Shown piece by piece: positions 54,691 through 63,945 of a stretch of 64,000 nucleotides of DNA. The translations under genes were made by a program, and so were the position numbers. Position 1 is the stretch's first letter, and each line of letters starts with the position of its first letter. This DNA is from Thalassospira australica (GTDB taxonomy: Bacteria; Pseudomonadota; Alphaproteobacteria; Rhodospirillales; Thalassospiraceae), in NCBI RefSeq assembly GCF_000763295.1, contig NZ_JRJE01000006.1, positions 186,001-250,000 of the forward strand, read 5' to 3'. The notes beneath the pieces are model-generated. The model saw nothing but the letters and a program-made list of their open reading frames with translations. It had not been told where the DNA came from and did no database searches.

Positions 54691-54802
54691 GGCTGGGACT
54701 GTGCTTCCTATGTTGCAGTGCAGGCACCGACAGGTTGAAGAACGCAGATGAATCTGAGTACGCAAAACGGGAAAACGTCTGTTTCAGGATCAACTCTACA
54801 GC

Positions 54803-55384
54803 ATGAATGAAAACCAAAAAACCACCGATCTCGCCGAAAAGTTGTGGACGCGCCTGAGGGGCCAAAAGCCTGATACCGGGCGGCATCCCCAAATCTGTGG
54901 CGATATCCCTATGTCTATAGGTCGGGATGGAACCTGGTTCTATCAAGGTGGCCCGATTGGTCGAATTGAATTGGTGAAACTTTTTTCTTCCGTGTTGCAG
55001 CGTGACGAGGAAGGCGGGCACTGGTTGGTAACCCCGGCCGAAATGGCCCGGATTGAGGTTGAAGATGTCGCCTTCATTGCTGTCGAGATGCAAAATGACG
55101 GCAGCGGCAAGGATCAGAAAATCCGGTTTCGGACCAATATTGACCAGTGGGTCGAGCTTGATAAGGATCATCCGCTGCGTGTTGAACATGATCCCGATAC
55201 GGATGAACCGTCACCCTATGTCGGGTTGGAACGCGGGCTTGAAGCACGTTTGAATCGTGCGGTTTTCTATCAGCTTGTCGAACTGGCCGATGAAATAAGT
55301 GACCCTGATAACAACATGATCCGTATTGGTGTATATAGTCATGGTCATTTCTTTGAGATCGGTCAGATGGAGGCATCTGAATGA
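54803..55384 (+). CDS. DUF1285 protein
   Basis: A 193-residue cytosolic protein of the DUF1285 family. Characteristic stretches are CGDIPMSIGRDGTWFYQGGP, GHWLVTPAEMARIEVEDVAF and LEARLNRAVFYQLVELA. A structure of a relative shows two beta-rich subdomains, but function remains unknown. It is divergent from moxR (112 bases) and overlaps the CoA pyrophosphatase gene by four bases, so the two are coupled; the same pairing occurs in other alphaproteobacteria. Confidence 0.88.
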   Translation: MNENQKTTDLAEKLWTRLRGQKPDTGRHPQICGDIPMSIGRDGTWFYQGGPIGRIELVKLFSSVLQRDEEGGHWLVTPAEMARIEVEDVAFIAVEMQNDGSGKDQKIRFRTNIDQWVELDKDHPLRVEHDPDTDEPSPYVGLERGLEARLNRAVFYQLVELADEISDPDNNMIRIGVYSHGHFFEIGQMEASE

Positions 55385-56025
55385 CACCCGAAGACATCAT
55401 CGCAGCCCTTGGGGCGCCACGCGGCAATGTCTTGCAACGCCGTGGCGACCATGCTGTCGATTATCCCGGTTCCAAATCCCGCGCGCGTGCCTTCGCCGAA
55501 GGTGAACTGGTTTCGCGTCCCGCTGCAGTCCTTGTACCGTTGGTCAAACGTGAAACTGGCTTGCATGTCATCCTGACACGAAGGACAGATCATCTAAGCG
55601 ATCATGCAGGCCAGATCAGCTTTCCCGGCGGTCGCCAGGAAGACGTGGACGCCACACTTGAAGAAACCGCCCTGCGCGAAACCGAAGAAGAAATCGGTCT
55701 TGGACGCCAACACATCGATTTGATTGGCCGGATTGATGATTACTATACGGTGACGGGCTATCAGGTGACGCCGGTAATCGGGCTTGTAACCCCGCCCTTT
55801 GACCTGCAACCAGACGACTATGAAGTGGCCGAGGTCTTTGAGGTGCCACTTGGCTTTATTCTTGATCCGCGAAACCAAAAACTTCAAACCGTGACATTTG
55901 AAGGGGCGCGCAGACGCTATTTTGCGATCCCTTATCGTGAATATTACATTTGGGGCGCAACAGCCGGAATGCTGGTAAACTTCAGTGAAGTCATCCGCGC
56001 CCATGCGCCTTCATTGCAACCTTAA
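55381..56025 (+). CDS. CoA pyrophosphatase (Nudix)
   Basis: A 214-residue Nudix hydrolase of the NudL/PCD1 group, splitting CoA into phosphopantetheine and adenosine-3',5'-bisphosphate. The group signature LTRRTDHLSDHAGQISFPGG precedes the Nudix box, whose core is ALRETEEEIGL, around residues 77-105. A C-terminal WGATAGMLVNF is also typical. It probably limits oxidised or surplus CoA. It begins inside the DUF1285 stop and is followed by a DUF6111 gene. Confidence 0.9.
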   Translation: MTPEDIIAALGAPRGNVLQRRGDHAVDYPGSKSRARAFAEGELVSRPAAVLVPLVKRETGLHVILTRRTDHLSDHAGQISFPGGRQEDVDATLEETALRETEEEIGLGRQHIDLIGRIDDYYTVTGYQVTPVIGLVTPPFDLQPDDYEVAEVFEVPLGFILDPRNQKLQTVTFEGARRRYFAIPYREYYIWGATAGMLVNFSEVIRAHAPSLQP

Positions 56026-56048
56026 TCCGAATATTGGGATAGAGCCTT

Positions 56049-56336
56049 ATGTTGCGACAAATCATCCAGATCGGCCTTCCTTTGATCCTGCCCTTTGTGC
56101 TTTATGGGTTGTGGCTGAAATGGGCGCGTCTCAAAGCCATCCGCGAAGGCCATGATATCGTCCCCCCTTGGAATAAGGGCCCGTGGTTGCTGCTGTTTGC
56201 GGCCGGGGTCGCGTTAACCGCAGCAATCCTGATCTTCACCGCATTGGGGACTGGTGCACCGCCAGATTCCATTTATCATGCGCCGGTATTGCGCGATGGT
56301 GTGGTTGAGCCGGGCTATTTCGAACCCAAGGAATAG
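56049..56336 (+). CDS. DUF6111 small membrane protein
   Basis: A 95-residue protein with two membrane helices, about residues 6-24 (QIGLPLILPFVLYGLWLKW) and 48-69 (WLLLFAAGVALTAAILIFT), and a C-terminal tail with YHAPVLRDGVVEPGYF, which is the conserved part of the DUF6111 family. Function unknown. It stands 23 bases after the Nudix gene and 69 before cca; this order is common in Rhodospirillales. Confidence 0.85.
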   Translation: MLRQIIQIGLPLILPFVLYGLWLKWARLKAIREGHDIVPPWNKGPWLLLFAAGVALTAAILIFTALGTGAPPDSIYHAPVLRDGVVEPGYFEPKE

Positions 56337-56405
56337 CGTCAATCACCGCAATCACGATTGGATAGTAAAGCATGTTGCCTTTCATAGGCGACAATCAGGG
56401 CAAGT

Positions 56406-57740
56406 ATGACAGCACTCGAAGCAACCGGTAGATTGCGGCCATACGGGATTATGGTTGCCGATGACACTGCCCGCGTTTTTGACGCCATAGCGCAGCACGG
56501 CGGACGCGCGCGTTTTGTCGGCGGTGTGGTGCGCGATGCATTGCTTAAACGTGATCTGATCGACGTTGATATTGCCTGTGATCTTCCCCCCGAACAGACC
56601 CAGACAGCACTTGAAAAGGCGGGTGTTCGTGTCATCCCCACCGGGCTGAAACATGGAACCGTCACCGCAATCACCGAGGCAGGGGCCTACGAGATCACCA
56701 CCTTGCGCGTTGATGTGCTGACCGATGGGCGCCATGCCGAAGTCGCCTTTACCGACAGCTGGCTGGAAGATGCCAAGCGCCGTGACCTGACCTTTAATGC
56801 CATTTATTGCGATCTGGACGGCACGGTTTACGATCCGTTTGATGGGGAAACCGACCTGCGTGATGGGCGGGTGCGATTTATCGGGGTTGCCGAAAGCCGG
56901 ATCGCCGAAGATTTTCTGCGCATTTTGCGGTTTTTCCGGTTTCAGGCGTGGTTTGGACGTCCGCCTATTGATCCAATCGGGGCGGAGGCATGCCGTAATG
57001 CCGCGAAGGGCCTTCTGGATATATCGGTTGAGCGCATTCGTGATGAATTGTTCAAGCTACTGGCGTCGCGAAGCCCGGCCAGCACAATTGGCGACATGAT
57101 CGGCTTTGGGGTTCTGCCGGTTATTCTGCCGCAGCTGACACATACCGATTGTCTGCGCATCATGCAGTGGCTTGATAGCACAGCCTTGGCCGATCCAACG
57201 GTCCGGCCCGATCCGCTGCGGCGTTTGGCGGCCCTGTTTTCATCCAACGGTGCAGATGATGACGACAAGGGCCAAGAAGACAATCTGGCAGCCGCAGAGA
57301 AATTTGCACGCGGCTTGCGCCTGTCAAACGAAGAAACCGGCCGCTTTGCCGGCATGGTTGCACATGCGCCCTTGATCCACCCGAAAATGCCAGACGATAC
57401 CATTCGCCGCGATTTGTATCGGATGGGGGCGACAGCATTCCGCGATGCGGTTTTGTTGGCTTGGAGCACGCGGGCCGCCGTTCCGCCGCGCTGTAGTTCA
57501 GCGGAAAACGAAAAATGGAAAACTTTGTTGCAAGCTGCAAAAAATTGGCAACCGGTCAAATTGCCCATACAAGGACGCGATATCCTCGATGCGAGGCTTG
57601 CCCCGGCAGGTCCGCGTATTGGTGAACTGTTAAAACAGGCTGAGGAATATTGGCTTGATCATGCGTTTGCACCGGATCGGAATGAATTGATGACATATCT
57701 GGCACGCCAATCACCGGCGCGCAAAAAGGAGACGAAATGA
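56406..57740 (+). CDS. cca: CCA tRNA nucleotidyltransferase
   Basis: A 444-residue class II tRNA-nucleotidyltransferase adding or repairing the 3' CCA. The head domain has RFVGGVVRDALLKRDLIDVD near residues 35-54, with metal-binding D-x-D, then VTAITEAGAYEITTLR and RRDLTFNAIY. The neck contains EDFLRILRFFRFQAWFG. The alphaproteobacterial length (about 400-450) includes a longer tail domain. It overlaps the GDSL gene by four bases (ATGA). Confidence 0.94.
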   Translation: MTALEATGRLRPYGIMVADDTARVFDAIAQHGGRARFVGGVVRDALLKRDLIDVDIACDLPPEQTQTALEKAGVRVIPTGLKHGTVTAITEAGAYEITTLRVDVLTDGRHAEVAFTDSWLEDAKRRDLTFNAIYCDLDGTVYDPFDGETDLRDGRVRFIGVAESRIAEDFLRILRFFRFQAWFGRPPIDPIGAEACRNAAKGLLDISVERIRDELFKLLASRSPASTIGDMIGFGVLPVILPQLTHTDCLRIMQWLDSTALADPTVRPDPLRRLAALFSSNGADDDDKGQEDNLAAAEKFARGLRLSNEETGRFAGMVAHAPLIHPKMPDDTIRRDLYRMGATAFRDAVLLAWSTRAAVPPRCSSAENEKWKTLLQAAKNWQPVKLPIQGRDILDARLAPAGPRIGELLKQAEEYWLDHAFAPDRNELMTYLARQSPARKKETK

Positions 57741-58396
57741 GCGCAAGCGCAACGGGACATCGGATTTGCTGTTTTGGTGACAGTCTGGTTAATGGCGTTC
57801 GCGATCAGGAAAAGGGCGGCTGGCCTATGCGTTTGGCACGACGTCTGTTGGCTGACGCCGGGCGCGAAACCACGATTTATAACCTTGGTATCCGGGCTGA
57901 AACGTCAGAAGGGCTCAAGACCCGCTGGCTGGAAGAAGCAGAACGGCGCATGGTTGCTGATTTCCCGACCGTTTTGATGTTCAGTTTTGGCGTAAATGAT
58001 GCCAATCATGCTGAAGACCGCGGCGAAGAAACCACCATGCGGGTATCACCGGCGAAATCTGCGGCCAATGCCGCAGAGATTATTGGCGCGGCTTCCAAAC
58101 TTGCGCCAACCCTTTGGATTGGACCTCAAGCCGTGATTGATGGCAGCAAATCCAGTCAGGAAATCAATCAGCGCCTGGAAGGGATAAACCAGATTTATCT
58201 GGAAACCGCACGCGGCTTTGATGTGCCCTATCTTGATCTTCATGCGACGACACTGGCCGATGAAACATGGCAGCGCGCATTGCGGCGCGGCGATGGTTAT
58301 CACCCCGACAAGGCGGGTTATGATCGTGTGGCCGAACTGATTTGGGATTGGGATGGTTGGCAAAATGCCCTTGGTCTGAATGATCCGTCGTCCTGA
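57737..58396 (+). CDS. GDSL/SGNH hydrolase
   Basis: A 219-residue SGNH-fold hydrolase. Block I is CFGDSLVNGVRDQEKGGWP near residues 12-30 with the nucleophile serine; the oxyanion glycine is in YNLGIRAETS; block III is FSFGVNDANH; block V is GDGYHPDKAGYD with the catalytic Asp and His near 190. There is no signal peptide, so it acts in the cytosol. The substrate is unknown. It converges with the GRGQ-tail gene, three bases away. Confidence 0.88.
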   Translation: MSASATGHRICCFGDSLVNGVRDQEKGGWPMRLARRLLADAGRETTIYNLGIRAETSEGLKTRWLEEAERRMVADFPTVLMFSFGVNDANHAEDRGEETTMRVSPAKSAANAAEIIGAASKLAPTLWIGPQAVIDGSKSSQEINQRLEGINQIYLETARGFDVPYLDLHATTLADETWQRALRRGDGYHPDKAGYDRVAELIWDWDGWQNALGLNDPSS

Positions 58397-58399
58397 TAC

Positions 58400-58753
58400 T
58401 CAGGCAAGGAAATCCACGACCTGTCCACGGCCCCCGGCGGTATTGCTTGCGGTCGCGTTTGCCGATCCGTTTGCGCCATAACCAACCGGGTCGAACTGTT
58501 CAACATAGTTTTCCAGAACCGTTTCTTGCGTCCCGTCACTGATGAACTGGCGCTGTTCATTGCGGTCACGTTCAAAGGCGCGGACAGCCCGTTCCGCTTC
58601 CTGATCTGATGTCTGGCGCGCACGACTGTTGCCGTCAACATACTGGTCCTGCTGGACCTGTTGTTGTTCAGATTGCTGTCGCTGGGCAATTGGGCTTGTC
58701 GGGCGAACAGGAAGCGTGTTTTGAAGATCGGATGATGAGGTCAGGTTGACCAT
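58400..58753 (-). CDS. Disordered protein with GRGQ C-terminal tail
   Basis: A 117-residue hydrophilic protein, rich in Gln, Arg, Asn and Ser. A central helical stretch, about residues 45-85 (DQEAERAVRAFERDRNEQRQ), is followed by Ala/Asn low complexity and ends GGRGQVVDFLA. That ending matches the short protein at 34734-34943. No signal peptide and no known domain. The ATG at 58753 has no clear ribosome binding site, so the exact start is uncertain. It lies downstream of the EAL-CBS-GGDEF gene on the same strand, 127 bases apart, with a palindrome between. Confidence 0.65.
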   Translation of the reverse strand: MVNLTSSSDLQNTLPVRPTSPIAQRQQSEQQQVQQDQYVDGNSRARQTSDQEAERAVRAFERDRNEQRQFISDGTQETVLENYVEQFDPVGYGANGSANATASNTAGGRGQVVDFLA

Positions 58754-58782
58754 TGACGGGACTGCTCAGTTGGAACCGTAAG

Positions 58783-58799
58783 GACAAAATTCTTTTGTC
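58783..58799. repeat. Palindrome upstream of the second GRGQ-tail gene
   Basis: GACAAAA (58783-58789) and TTTTGTC (58793-58799) flank TTC, a perfect seven-base inverted repeat ending 30 bases before the ATG at 58753. Its minus-strand reading contains TTGACA. It could be an operator, or an AT-rich terminator of the preceding gene. Confidence 0.35.
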
Positions 58800-58880
58800 A
58801 AAATATAACCGGCACGACGAGAAAATGAAGCGCTAATTTGTACTCGCGCCGACAAATTTTCCAAGTTGTTGAAAACCTGT

Positions 58881-60722
58881 TTAAAGCAGCTTGGGTTCTG
58901 CTGCATCGTTGCTGCTGGCGTCATAGACGCCGCTTGCAAATCGGCTTGGGCTGGTCTTGGCAAGCGCCTTGAGCTTGGCAGCTTCGATTGAAATGTGATC
59001 AAGGGTAATGTCGGTACGTTCGGCCGGAAGCCGAACCATGGCCGCACTTACACTCATCAAATCAAAACGAACCTGTTGGCCGTCACGCCCCTTGCCCAGA
59101 AGATAGCCGCGTTCACGGGTTTCCGGATCATAGAAACTTTTGATCTGTGCGTCGAACATTGCTTGCGCGCGCTGGACGGCATCGACGGCATCTTCAAAAT
59201 CAATCGACTGAACATAGGCAAAGAAATCATCACCGCCGATATGGCCGACAAACCAGTCATTCTGACTAAGGGCTTTGCCAAGAATATCCTTGAAAAGCAG
59301 GATCGCACGATCCCCTTGGCGAAAACCATAGCGGTCGTTAAACGGTTTGAAGTTGTCAAAGTCGAAATAGACAGCAAAACGCCGCCGCCTTGGTTCCGCA
59401 AGCGCACGCGCAGCATAGCGGTAAATCGCGCTGTTACCCGGAAGCCGCGTGAGCGGGTTTTCATCGCGGGCGTTCAAAGTGTTGCGTTCATTCACTGCGC
59501 GCAAAAGTGCACTTTGATCCAGAACACCCAGATACTGCCCATTTTCCGTCAGGATCACACCGTCCAATGCCTCTGTCGCGACAAAGGTTTCCAGCAGTTC
59601 TGAAAGACTGGTGCGAATATCGGCGACTGGGCATCGACGCAGAAAACGTTTGGTGTTGGCCCGGTTTGCTGGGTTTTGCAGCAGTTCACGGCCAAACGGC
59701 GTGTAAATAAAGGCCTTGAATTCCGAATCTCTGACAATGCCCAGTGGTTCGCCCCGCTGGTTGACCACCGGAACAAGCGAGATATCCGGATTTTGTTGGA
59801 AATAGCTCAGGATATCGACCGGATTGATGTCGCTTGGCAGTGCCGGGGTTTCAAGCAGATAGGATCTGACAACATCGTCGTCCTGATCTGATTGGCGGCG
59901 CGAGTCCGCAGCAATATCCGCAGCAACCGGTACAAGGTCGGTTTGCTGTGGAAGGTCAAGCGAAGGTCGGGCGATAAAGAAACCCTGCACAAGATCGCAG
60001 CCAAGACGGCGGCAACATAGAAACTCTTCGCGGGTTTCGACCCCTTCGGCGACGACCTGCGCGGCGATCATATGGGCAAAGGCGGTGATTTGTGTGACGA
60101 ACAGTTCCTTGCGCCGGTCACGGTCAATGCCGTCGATAAAGAACCGGTCGATCTTGATGATGTCGGGTTCGCATTCATAAAGGGCGCGCAACTGGGCAAA
60201 GCCGCTGCCGTAGTCGTCAATGGCGATTTTGAAGCCCTGACTGCGATAGCGCAGCAGGATATCCTGCAGGTATCCGGCATTGCTGATGTCGTGGCGTTCA
60301 GAAATCTCAAGGAAAATGGTGTCGCGTTCCAAACCCGCATCTGCCAGAAGGGCAGCCGTCTGACCGGGTTGGTAATCCTCGGTCTTGATCACGCGGTTGT
60401 CGAAATTATAAAAAAGCTTCAGGCGCTTGGCGCTGGGAAGTTTTGCGAATTTTTCAATCGCCTTGGCACGCAACAGCATATCGACTGTGTGCAGGTTGCC
60501 GGTATCCCATGCGGTATCAAACAGTGCTTGGATGGAGTTGAACCCGGCCTCGTCCCAGCGGCGCAGCAACGCCTCATAGCCAAACACATGGCCTGTGTGC
60601 GGACTGACAATGGGTTGGAAAGCGAAGTCGACTTTCTCAACCACCTGCTGCCAGTTGCGCAGCATGACCGGCTGGGTCATGGGCCTGTTGGATATCCACT
60701 GTTCATCTGCATCAAACGTCAA
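58881..60722 (-). CDS. EAL-CBS-GGDEF cyclic-di-GMP protein
   Basis: A 613-residue cytosolic protein with the order EAL (about residues 20-265), CBS pair (about 295-420), GGDEF (about 440-600). The EAL domain keeps its catalytic set: YEALLRRW, NFDNR, FLEISERH, IDDYGSGFAQL and VVAEGVETREE. The GGDEF loop reads HIGGDDFFAYV, a conservative GGDDF variant, and FDFDNFKPFNDRYGFRQGD binds metal and substrate. So it may both break down and make cyclic-di-GMP, with CBS sensing nucleotides. Start is TTG at 60722 after GGGGAA; an ATG at 60680 is equally plausible. Confidence 0.92.
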   Translation of the reverse strand: MTFDADEQWISNRPMTQPVMLRNWQQVVEKVDFAFQPIVSPHTGHVFGYEALLRRWDEAGFNSIQALFDTAWDTGNLHTVDMLLRAKAIEKFAKLPSAKRLKLFYNFDNRVIKTEDYQPGQTAALLADAGLERDTIFLEISERHDISNAGYLQDILLRYRSQGFKIAIDDYGSGFAQLRALYECEPDIIKIDRFFIDGIDRDRRKELFVTQITAFAHMIAAQVVAEGVETREEFLCCRRLGCDLVQGFFIARPSLDLPQQTDLVPVAADIAADSRRQSDQDDDVVRSYLLETPALPSDINPVDILSYFQQNPDISLVPVVNQRGEPLGIVRDSEFKAFIYTPFGRELLQNPANRANTKRFLRRCPVADIRTSLSELLETFVATEALDGVILTENGQYLGVLDQSALLRAVNERNTLNARDENPLTRLPGNSAIYRYAARALAEPRRRRFAVYFDFDNFKPFNDRYGFRQGDRAILLFKDILGKALSQNDWFVGHIGGDDFFAYVQSIDFEDAVDAVQRAQAMFDAQIKSFYDPETRERGYLLGKGRDGQQVRFDLMSVSAAMVRLPAERTDITLDHISIEAAKLKALAKTSPSRFASGVYDASSNDAAEPKLL

Positions 60723-60935
60723 ATGCAGTTCCCCGATGTTTAAAATAGCCTGAATTCCCGGAAGTTAAGGACGACAATTGTTTCCGGTGTTGCTGGTATC
60801 CCAGATATGACAACAAGTTCATGACAGTGGGGTTACGAATATGTGACATCCGCAGAAAACATCCGTTTTTCTGCAAACTTATCGACATTTTCCTATACGA
60901 AGTGGTTAGACAAATTTTAAAAACCAATACCGGTT

Positions 60936-61886
60936 CTACTTTCCGATCTGCCGCGCAAGCGGGTGATGTTCCTGAACCAGACCGCGCAGGCGTGACTCGA
61001 GAACATGGGTATAAATCTGGGTGGTCGAGATATCGGAATGCCCCAGCATCTTTTGCAAGGAACGCAAGTCAGCACCATTGGCCAGAAGGTGACTGGCAAA
61101 GGAATGACGCAGAACATGCGGTGAGACTTTCGAGGGTGGCACGCCTGCATTAATCGCCAGATCCTTGATCATTTTCAAAAACATCTGTCGGGTGAGGTGC
61201 CCGGTTTTTCCCCGTGACGGGAAAAGGTATGAGGATTGCCCGGGTTGGGCCATATGACCATCTGATTTGTCTGATGGAATGAAGGCATCACGCACTTCAA
61301 GATAATCACGCAGCGTATCGCGGGCCGGATCAGACAGGGGCACTAGTCGTTCCTTGCTGCCTTTGCCACGCACAATCAGCATTTGCGGATCGCGTGCTGC
61401 TGCGGCAAAAGGCAGTTCCACCAGTTCGGAAACACGCATACCTGTCGCATACATTAATTCAACCATCGCCAGCAGCCGCTTGCCCTTGATACCCGGGTGG
61501 TTGGTGGCGGCAATGATCAGACGGTCGATTTCTTCGATCGACAAAAACTTTGGCAAGGTCTGGCCTTGCTGTGGGCTGTCGATATTTGAAGACGGGTCAT
61601 CGTTACGATAGCCGTCGGAATACAGAAACTTGTGAAACTGCCGCAGGGCCGAAAGGCGTCTGGCCTGCGTGCGTGGGGCAAGCCCGGCAGATCCAAGTTC
61701 TGCCATATACCGGCGCACATCGACATCGGTAGCGGTAACCGGGTCGGATTTTCCCGCTGTTAGCGAAGATGCATAATCCTCAAGATCACGGCGATAGGCA
61801 TCAAGCGTATGGGCACTTGCCCCGCGTTCAGCAGCCATCATTTCCAGAAATGCGGAAATCAATGAACTTGTCAGTGGCTTGGCCAT
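60936..61886 (-). CDS. xerD: Site-specific tyrosine recombinase XerD
   Basis: A 316-residue tyrosine recombinase resolving chromosome dimers at dif with XerC. An N-terminal SAM-like domain (FLEMMAAERGASAHTLDAYR) precedes the catalytic part: Arg in YATGMRVSELVEL, Lys in RGKGSKERLVPL, the H-x-x-R box HVLRHSFASHLLANGADLRS, His in MLGHSDISTTQ and Tyr in IYTHV. It fits XerD rather than a phage integrase: no attachment repeats or phage genes are nearby. It lies 12 bases after the 681-residue gene. Confidence 0.92.
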   Translation of the reverse strand: MAKPLTSSLISAFLEMMAAERGASAHTLDAYRRDLEDYASSLTAGKSDPVTATDVDVRRYMAELGSAGLAPRTQARRLSALRQFHKFLYSDGYRNDDPSSNIDSPQQGQTLPKFLSIEEIDRLIIAATNHPGIKGKRLLAMVELMYATGMRVSELVELPFAAAARDPQMLIVRGKGSKERLVPLSDPARDTLRDYLEVRDAFIPSDKSDGHMAQPGQSSYLFPSRGKTGHLTRQMFLKMIKDLAINAGVPPSKVSPHVLRHSFASHLLANGADLRSLQKMLGHSDISTTQIYTHVLESRLRGLVQEHHPLARQIGK

Positions 61887-61898
61887 TGCCGTGTACCG

Positions 61899-63944
61899 TT
61901 ACTGATCAAAGGACAAAAGCAACTCTGTCGCCAAACGTTGGGCATCACTTTGCAACCCGACCACCTCAAGCGCTGTGACGGTATCGCTAAGCACCTTGGG
62001 ATCGGCATTGTCTGCGGTGGCAATTTGTTGGGCCTGAATGGCCATCGCCACAGCTTTTGCCTTTTGCCGGGACGCTGCCGCGGTCGCAAGGTGGTAGGAA
62101 ACCGAACTGCTCGTCGTCATGCGTGCTTCGGCATAGGGCGGGGTTAACAGGCCATTCCAAAGTTCATTCGGAACTTCGATCCCAGAGCCATCAAACAGGT
62201 TAAAGATCAATTCAGCATAGCGTTTTGCCGCAGCTTGATCGCTACGTGCGGCCTGCATTTCCTGCCATTCGATCATGCGGGCACGATGACGGGCAAGGGC
62301 TGCTGCACGGTCACTTGCGCGTTGCACATCATCCTCAGATGCCGAATTTGGCATCACCGTTGCCGATGCCATGCCCCCGCTTGAGGTGGGGGCATCCAAA
62401 ACAACGGCACCACCAAGGCCAAAGTTTTGCTGTGGTGCGGATTGTAGATCGCTACCGGATGTCTGAGCTGAGCGACCCGCCGTGTTGTTTTCAGGCTTTA
62501 TCGCACCGGTTTCTTCAAGCCCGGAAATGGCAAGGACCGGATAAAGCAGGCTCAGGCGGGATGCGATATCATTGGTGGCATTGGCCGAAGACCGGGCGAC
62601 CTGAAGCCAGTTTGCCGCACGTTCAAAGTTGTTGGCGGCAATGGATGCCCGCAGTGCTGGTATGGCAAACCATGAAAAGTCCCCATTCACCGGAATATCA
62701 GCAAGCAAAGGCGCGCTCAGCCGTGCAGCTTGCATGAAGTCACCTTCAAAACCGGCCGTTTCGAAAAGTGCGGCCAGAATTTCTGCACGTGCTGCAGGCA
62801 CATCGCTTTGAGCAGCTGCCTGATAAAGCTTCGCATACTGACGGGCCTGAATGCCTTCGCTGGCATCGTCAAGGACACCGTCAAGTGCAGCTTGTTCAAA
62901 GTTCACCGACTGATAGATGTCAGCCAACCGGTCTGCACTGATCAGGCCAAGGTTTTCGGCCTTGCGTGCGGCTTCAAGGCGGACATCAGATGCCGTGGCA
63001 TCGGCGTTAATGATGCCGATGATGCCTGCGGCATTGCCGTTTTCAAGTTGTGCGGTCGGAATGGATTGTTTGGCAATTGCCAAAAGCGCAACATCAAGCG
63101 GGCGCAGTTCGCTGAGCAATTCGGGATCAGCGGCACTGCCGCTTTGGATGGCTCTGACCAACCCAAAGAAGGTGGCATCGCCTTCGCCGCCCATTTCACG
63201 CACAAGATCTACCGAAAAAGCAGCCGATGTCGGGTCGTTGGCGAAAAACGCGCACATGGCTGCTGCCTTTAACCAGAACAGCTCGTCGTAACTTGCCCCA
63301 TAGCTTTCAATGGCGCTGCAGGCTTCGTCGATTTTTGCGCCAATCAAAAGCGCGTTGATTTCTGCCTGGGCCAGCATCGAGCCGCGTGATCCTTGCGGGG
63401 CGGCCCGGATAAGATCTATCGCAGCGTCAAGGGCGCCCATTTCGATCAGCTTTGCAACGCGTGTCTCAAGCAGACTGATTTCTTTTGAATCCTGCGGCAG
63501 GGCCGCCGCAGACAAAAGCAACCGTTCCTGCAGGTCACGTGCGGCATGGGTGGCAGGCATCGCAGGCAATTCTGAAATCAGTTGTGCTGCTGTTCTGCGT
63601 GTAGTGCCGTTCCACATATCAATTCCAAGCCCGCCGCGTGAACGGTCAATCGTACCAACGGCTTCGGCATCCACAGCGCCAAGCGACAAGGATTGAACCG
63701 CATTCGGATCAGACGGAAACGCTTCCGGTTGGGGGGAATTGGTTGGCACGCTGCCAAACCCGCCCGTTGACGGGGTGGTCGTGCCCGGCTCTGACTGGCG
63801 TTCCGCGTCCTGTTCGGCTTCCTGTTTTAAAAACAGTGGAACAGGTGCGGATGTCTGCGCAAACGCAGGTGCACCTACAAGCCCCGTTCCCGTCATTACT
63901 GTCAGCAAGCACGTTTGGATCAACAGGCGGGAACGCAACTTCAT
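61899..63944 (-). CDS. Exported helical-repeat protein of unknown function
   Basis: A 681-residue protein with a signal peptide (ending GAPAFAQT), then a Pro/Ser/Thr-rich linker of about 65 residues and a long alanine-rich helical region, about 110-470. That region reads like degenerate TPR/Sel1-type pairs (LLETRVAKLIEMGALDAAID, IPALRASIAANNFERAANWL). A second low-complexity linker (about 490-550) separates a C-terminal helical part with RHRARMIEWQEMQAARSDQA. I do not recognise a named family. It probably resides in the periplasm. It starts 1 base after the stop of an upstream gene. Confidence 0.8.
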   Translation of the reverse strand: MKLRSRLLIQTCLLTVMTGTGLVGAPAFAQTSAPVPLFLKQEAEQDAERQSEPGTTTPSTGGFGSVPTNSPQPEAFPSDPNAVQSLSLGAVDAEAVGTIDRSRGGLGIDMWNGTTRRTAAQLISELPAMPATHAARDLQERLLLSAAALPQDSKEISLLETRVAKLIEMGALDAAIDLIRAAPQGSRGSMLAQAEINALLIGAKIDEACSAIESYGASYDELFWLKAAAMCAFFANDPTSAAFSVDLVREMGGEGDATFFGLVRAIQSGSAADPELLSELRPLDVALLAIAKQSIPTAQLENGNAAGIIGIINADATASDVRLEAARKAENLGLISADRLADIYQSVNFEQAALDGVLDDASEGIQARQYAKLYQAAAQSDVPAARAEILAALFETAGFEGDFMQAARLSAPLLADIPVNGDFSWFAIPALRASIAANNFERAANWLQVARSSANATNDIASRLSLLYPVLAISGLEETGAIKPENNTAGRSAQTSGSDLQSAPQQNFGLGGAVVLDAPTSSGGMASATVMPNSASEDDVQRASDRAAALARHRARMIEWQEMQAARSDQAAAKRYAELIFNLFDGSGIEVPNELWNGLLTPPYAEARMTTSSSVSYHLATAAASRQKAKAVAMAIQAQQIATADNADPKVLSDTVTALEVVGLQSDAQRLATELLLSFDQ

Positions 63945-63945
63945 C

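Noticed and set aside
60936-61886. Integrase marking a mobile element
   Set aside because: Sequence and length fit chromosomal XerD; there are no attachment repeats, tRNA target, phage genes or composition change nearby.
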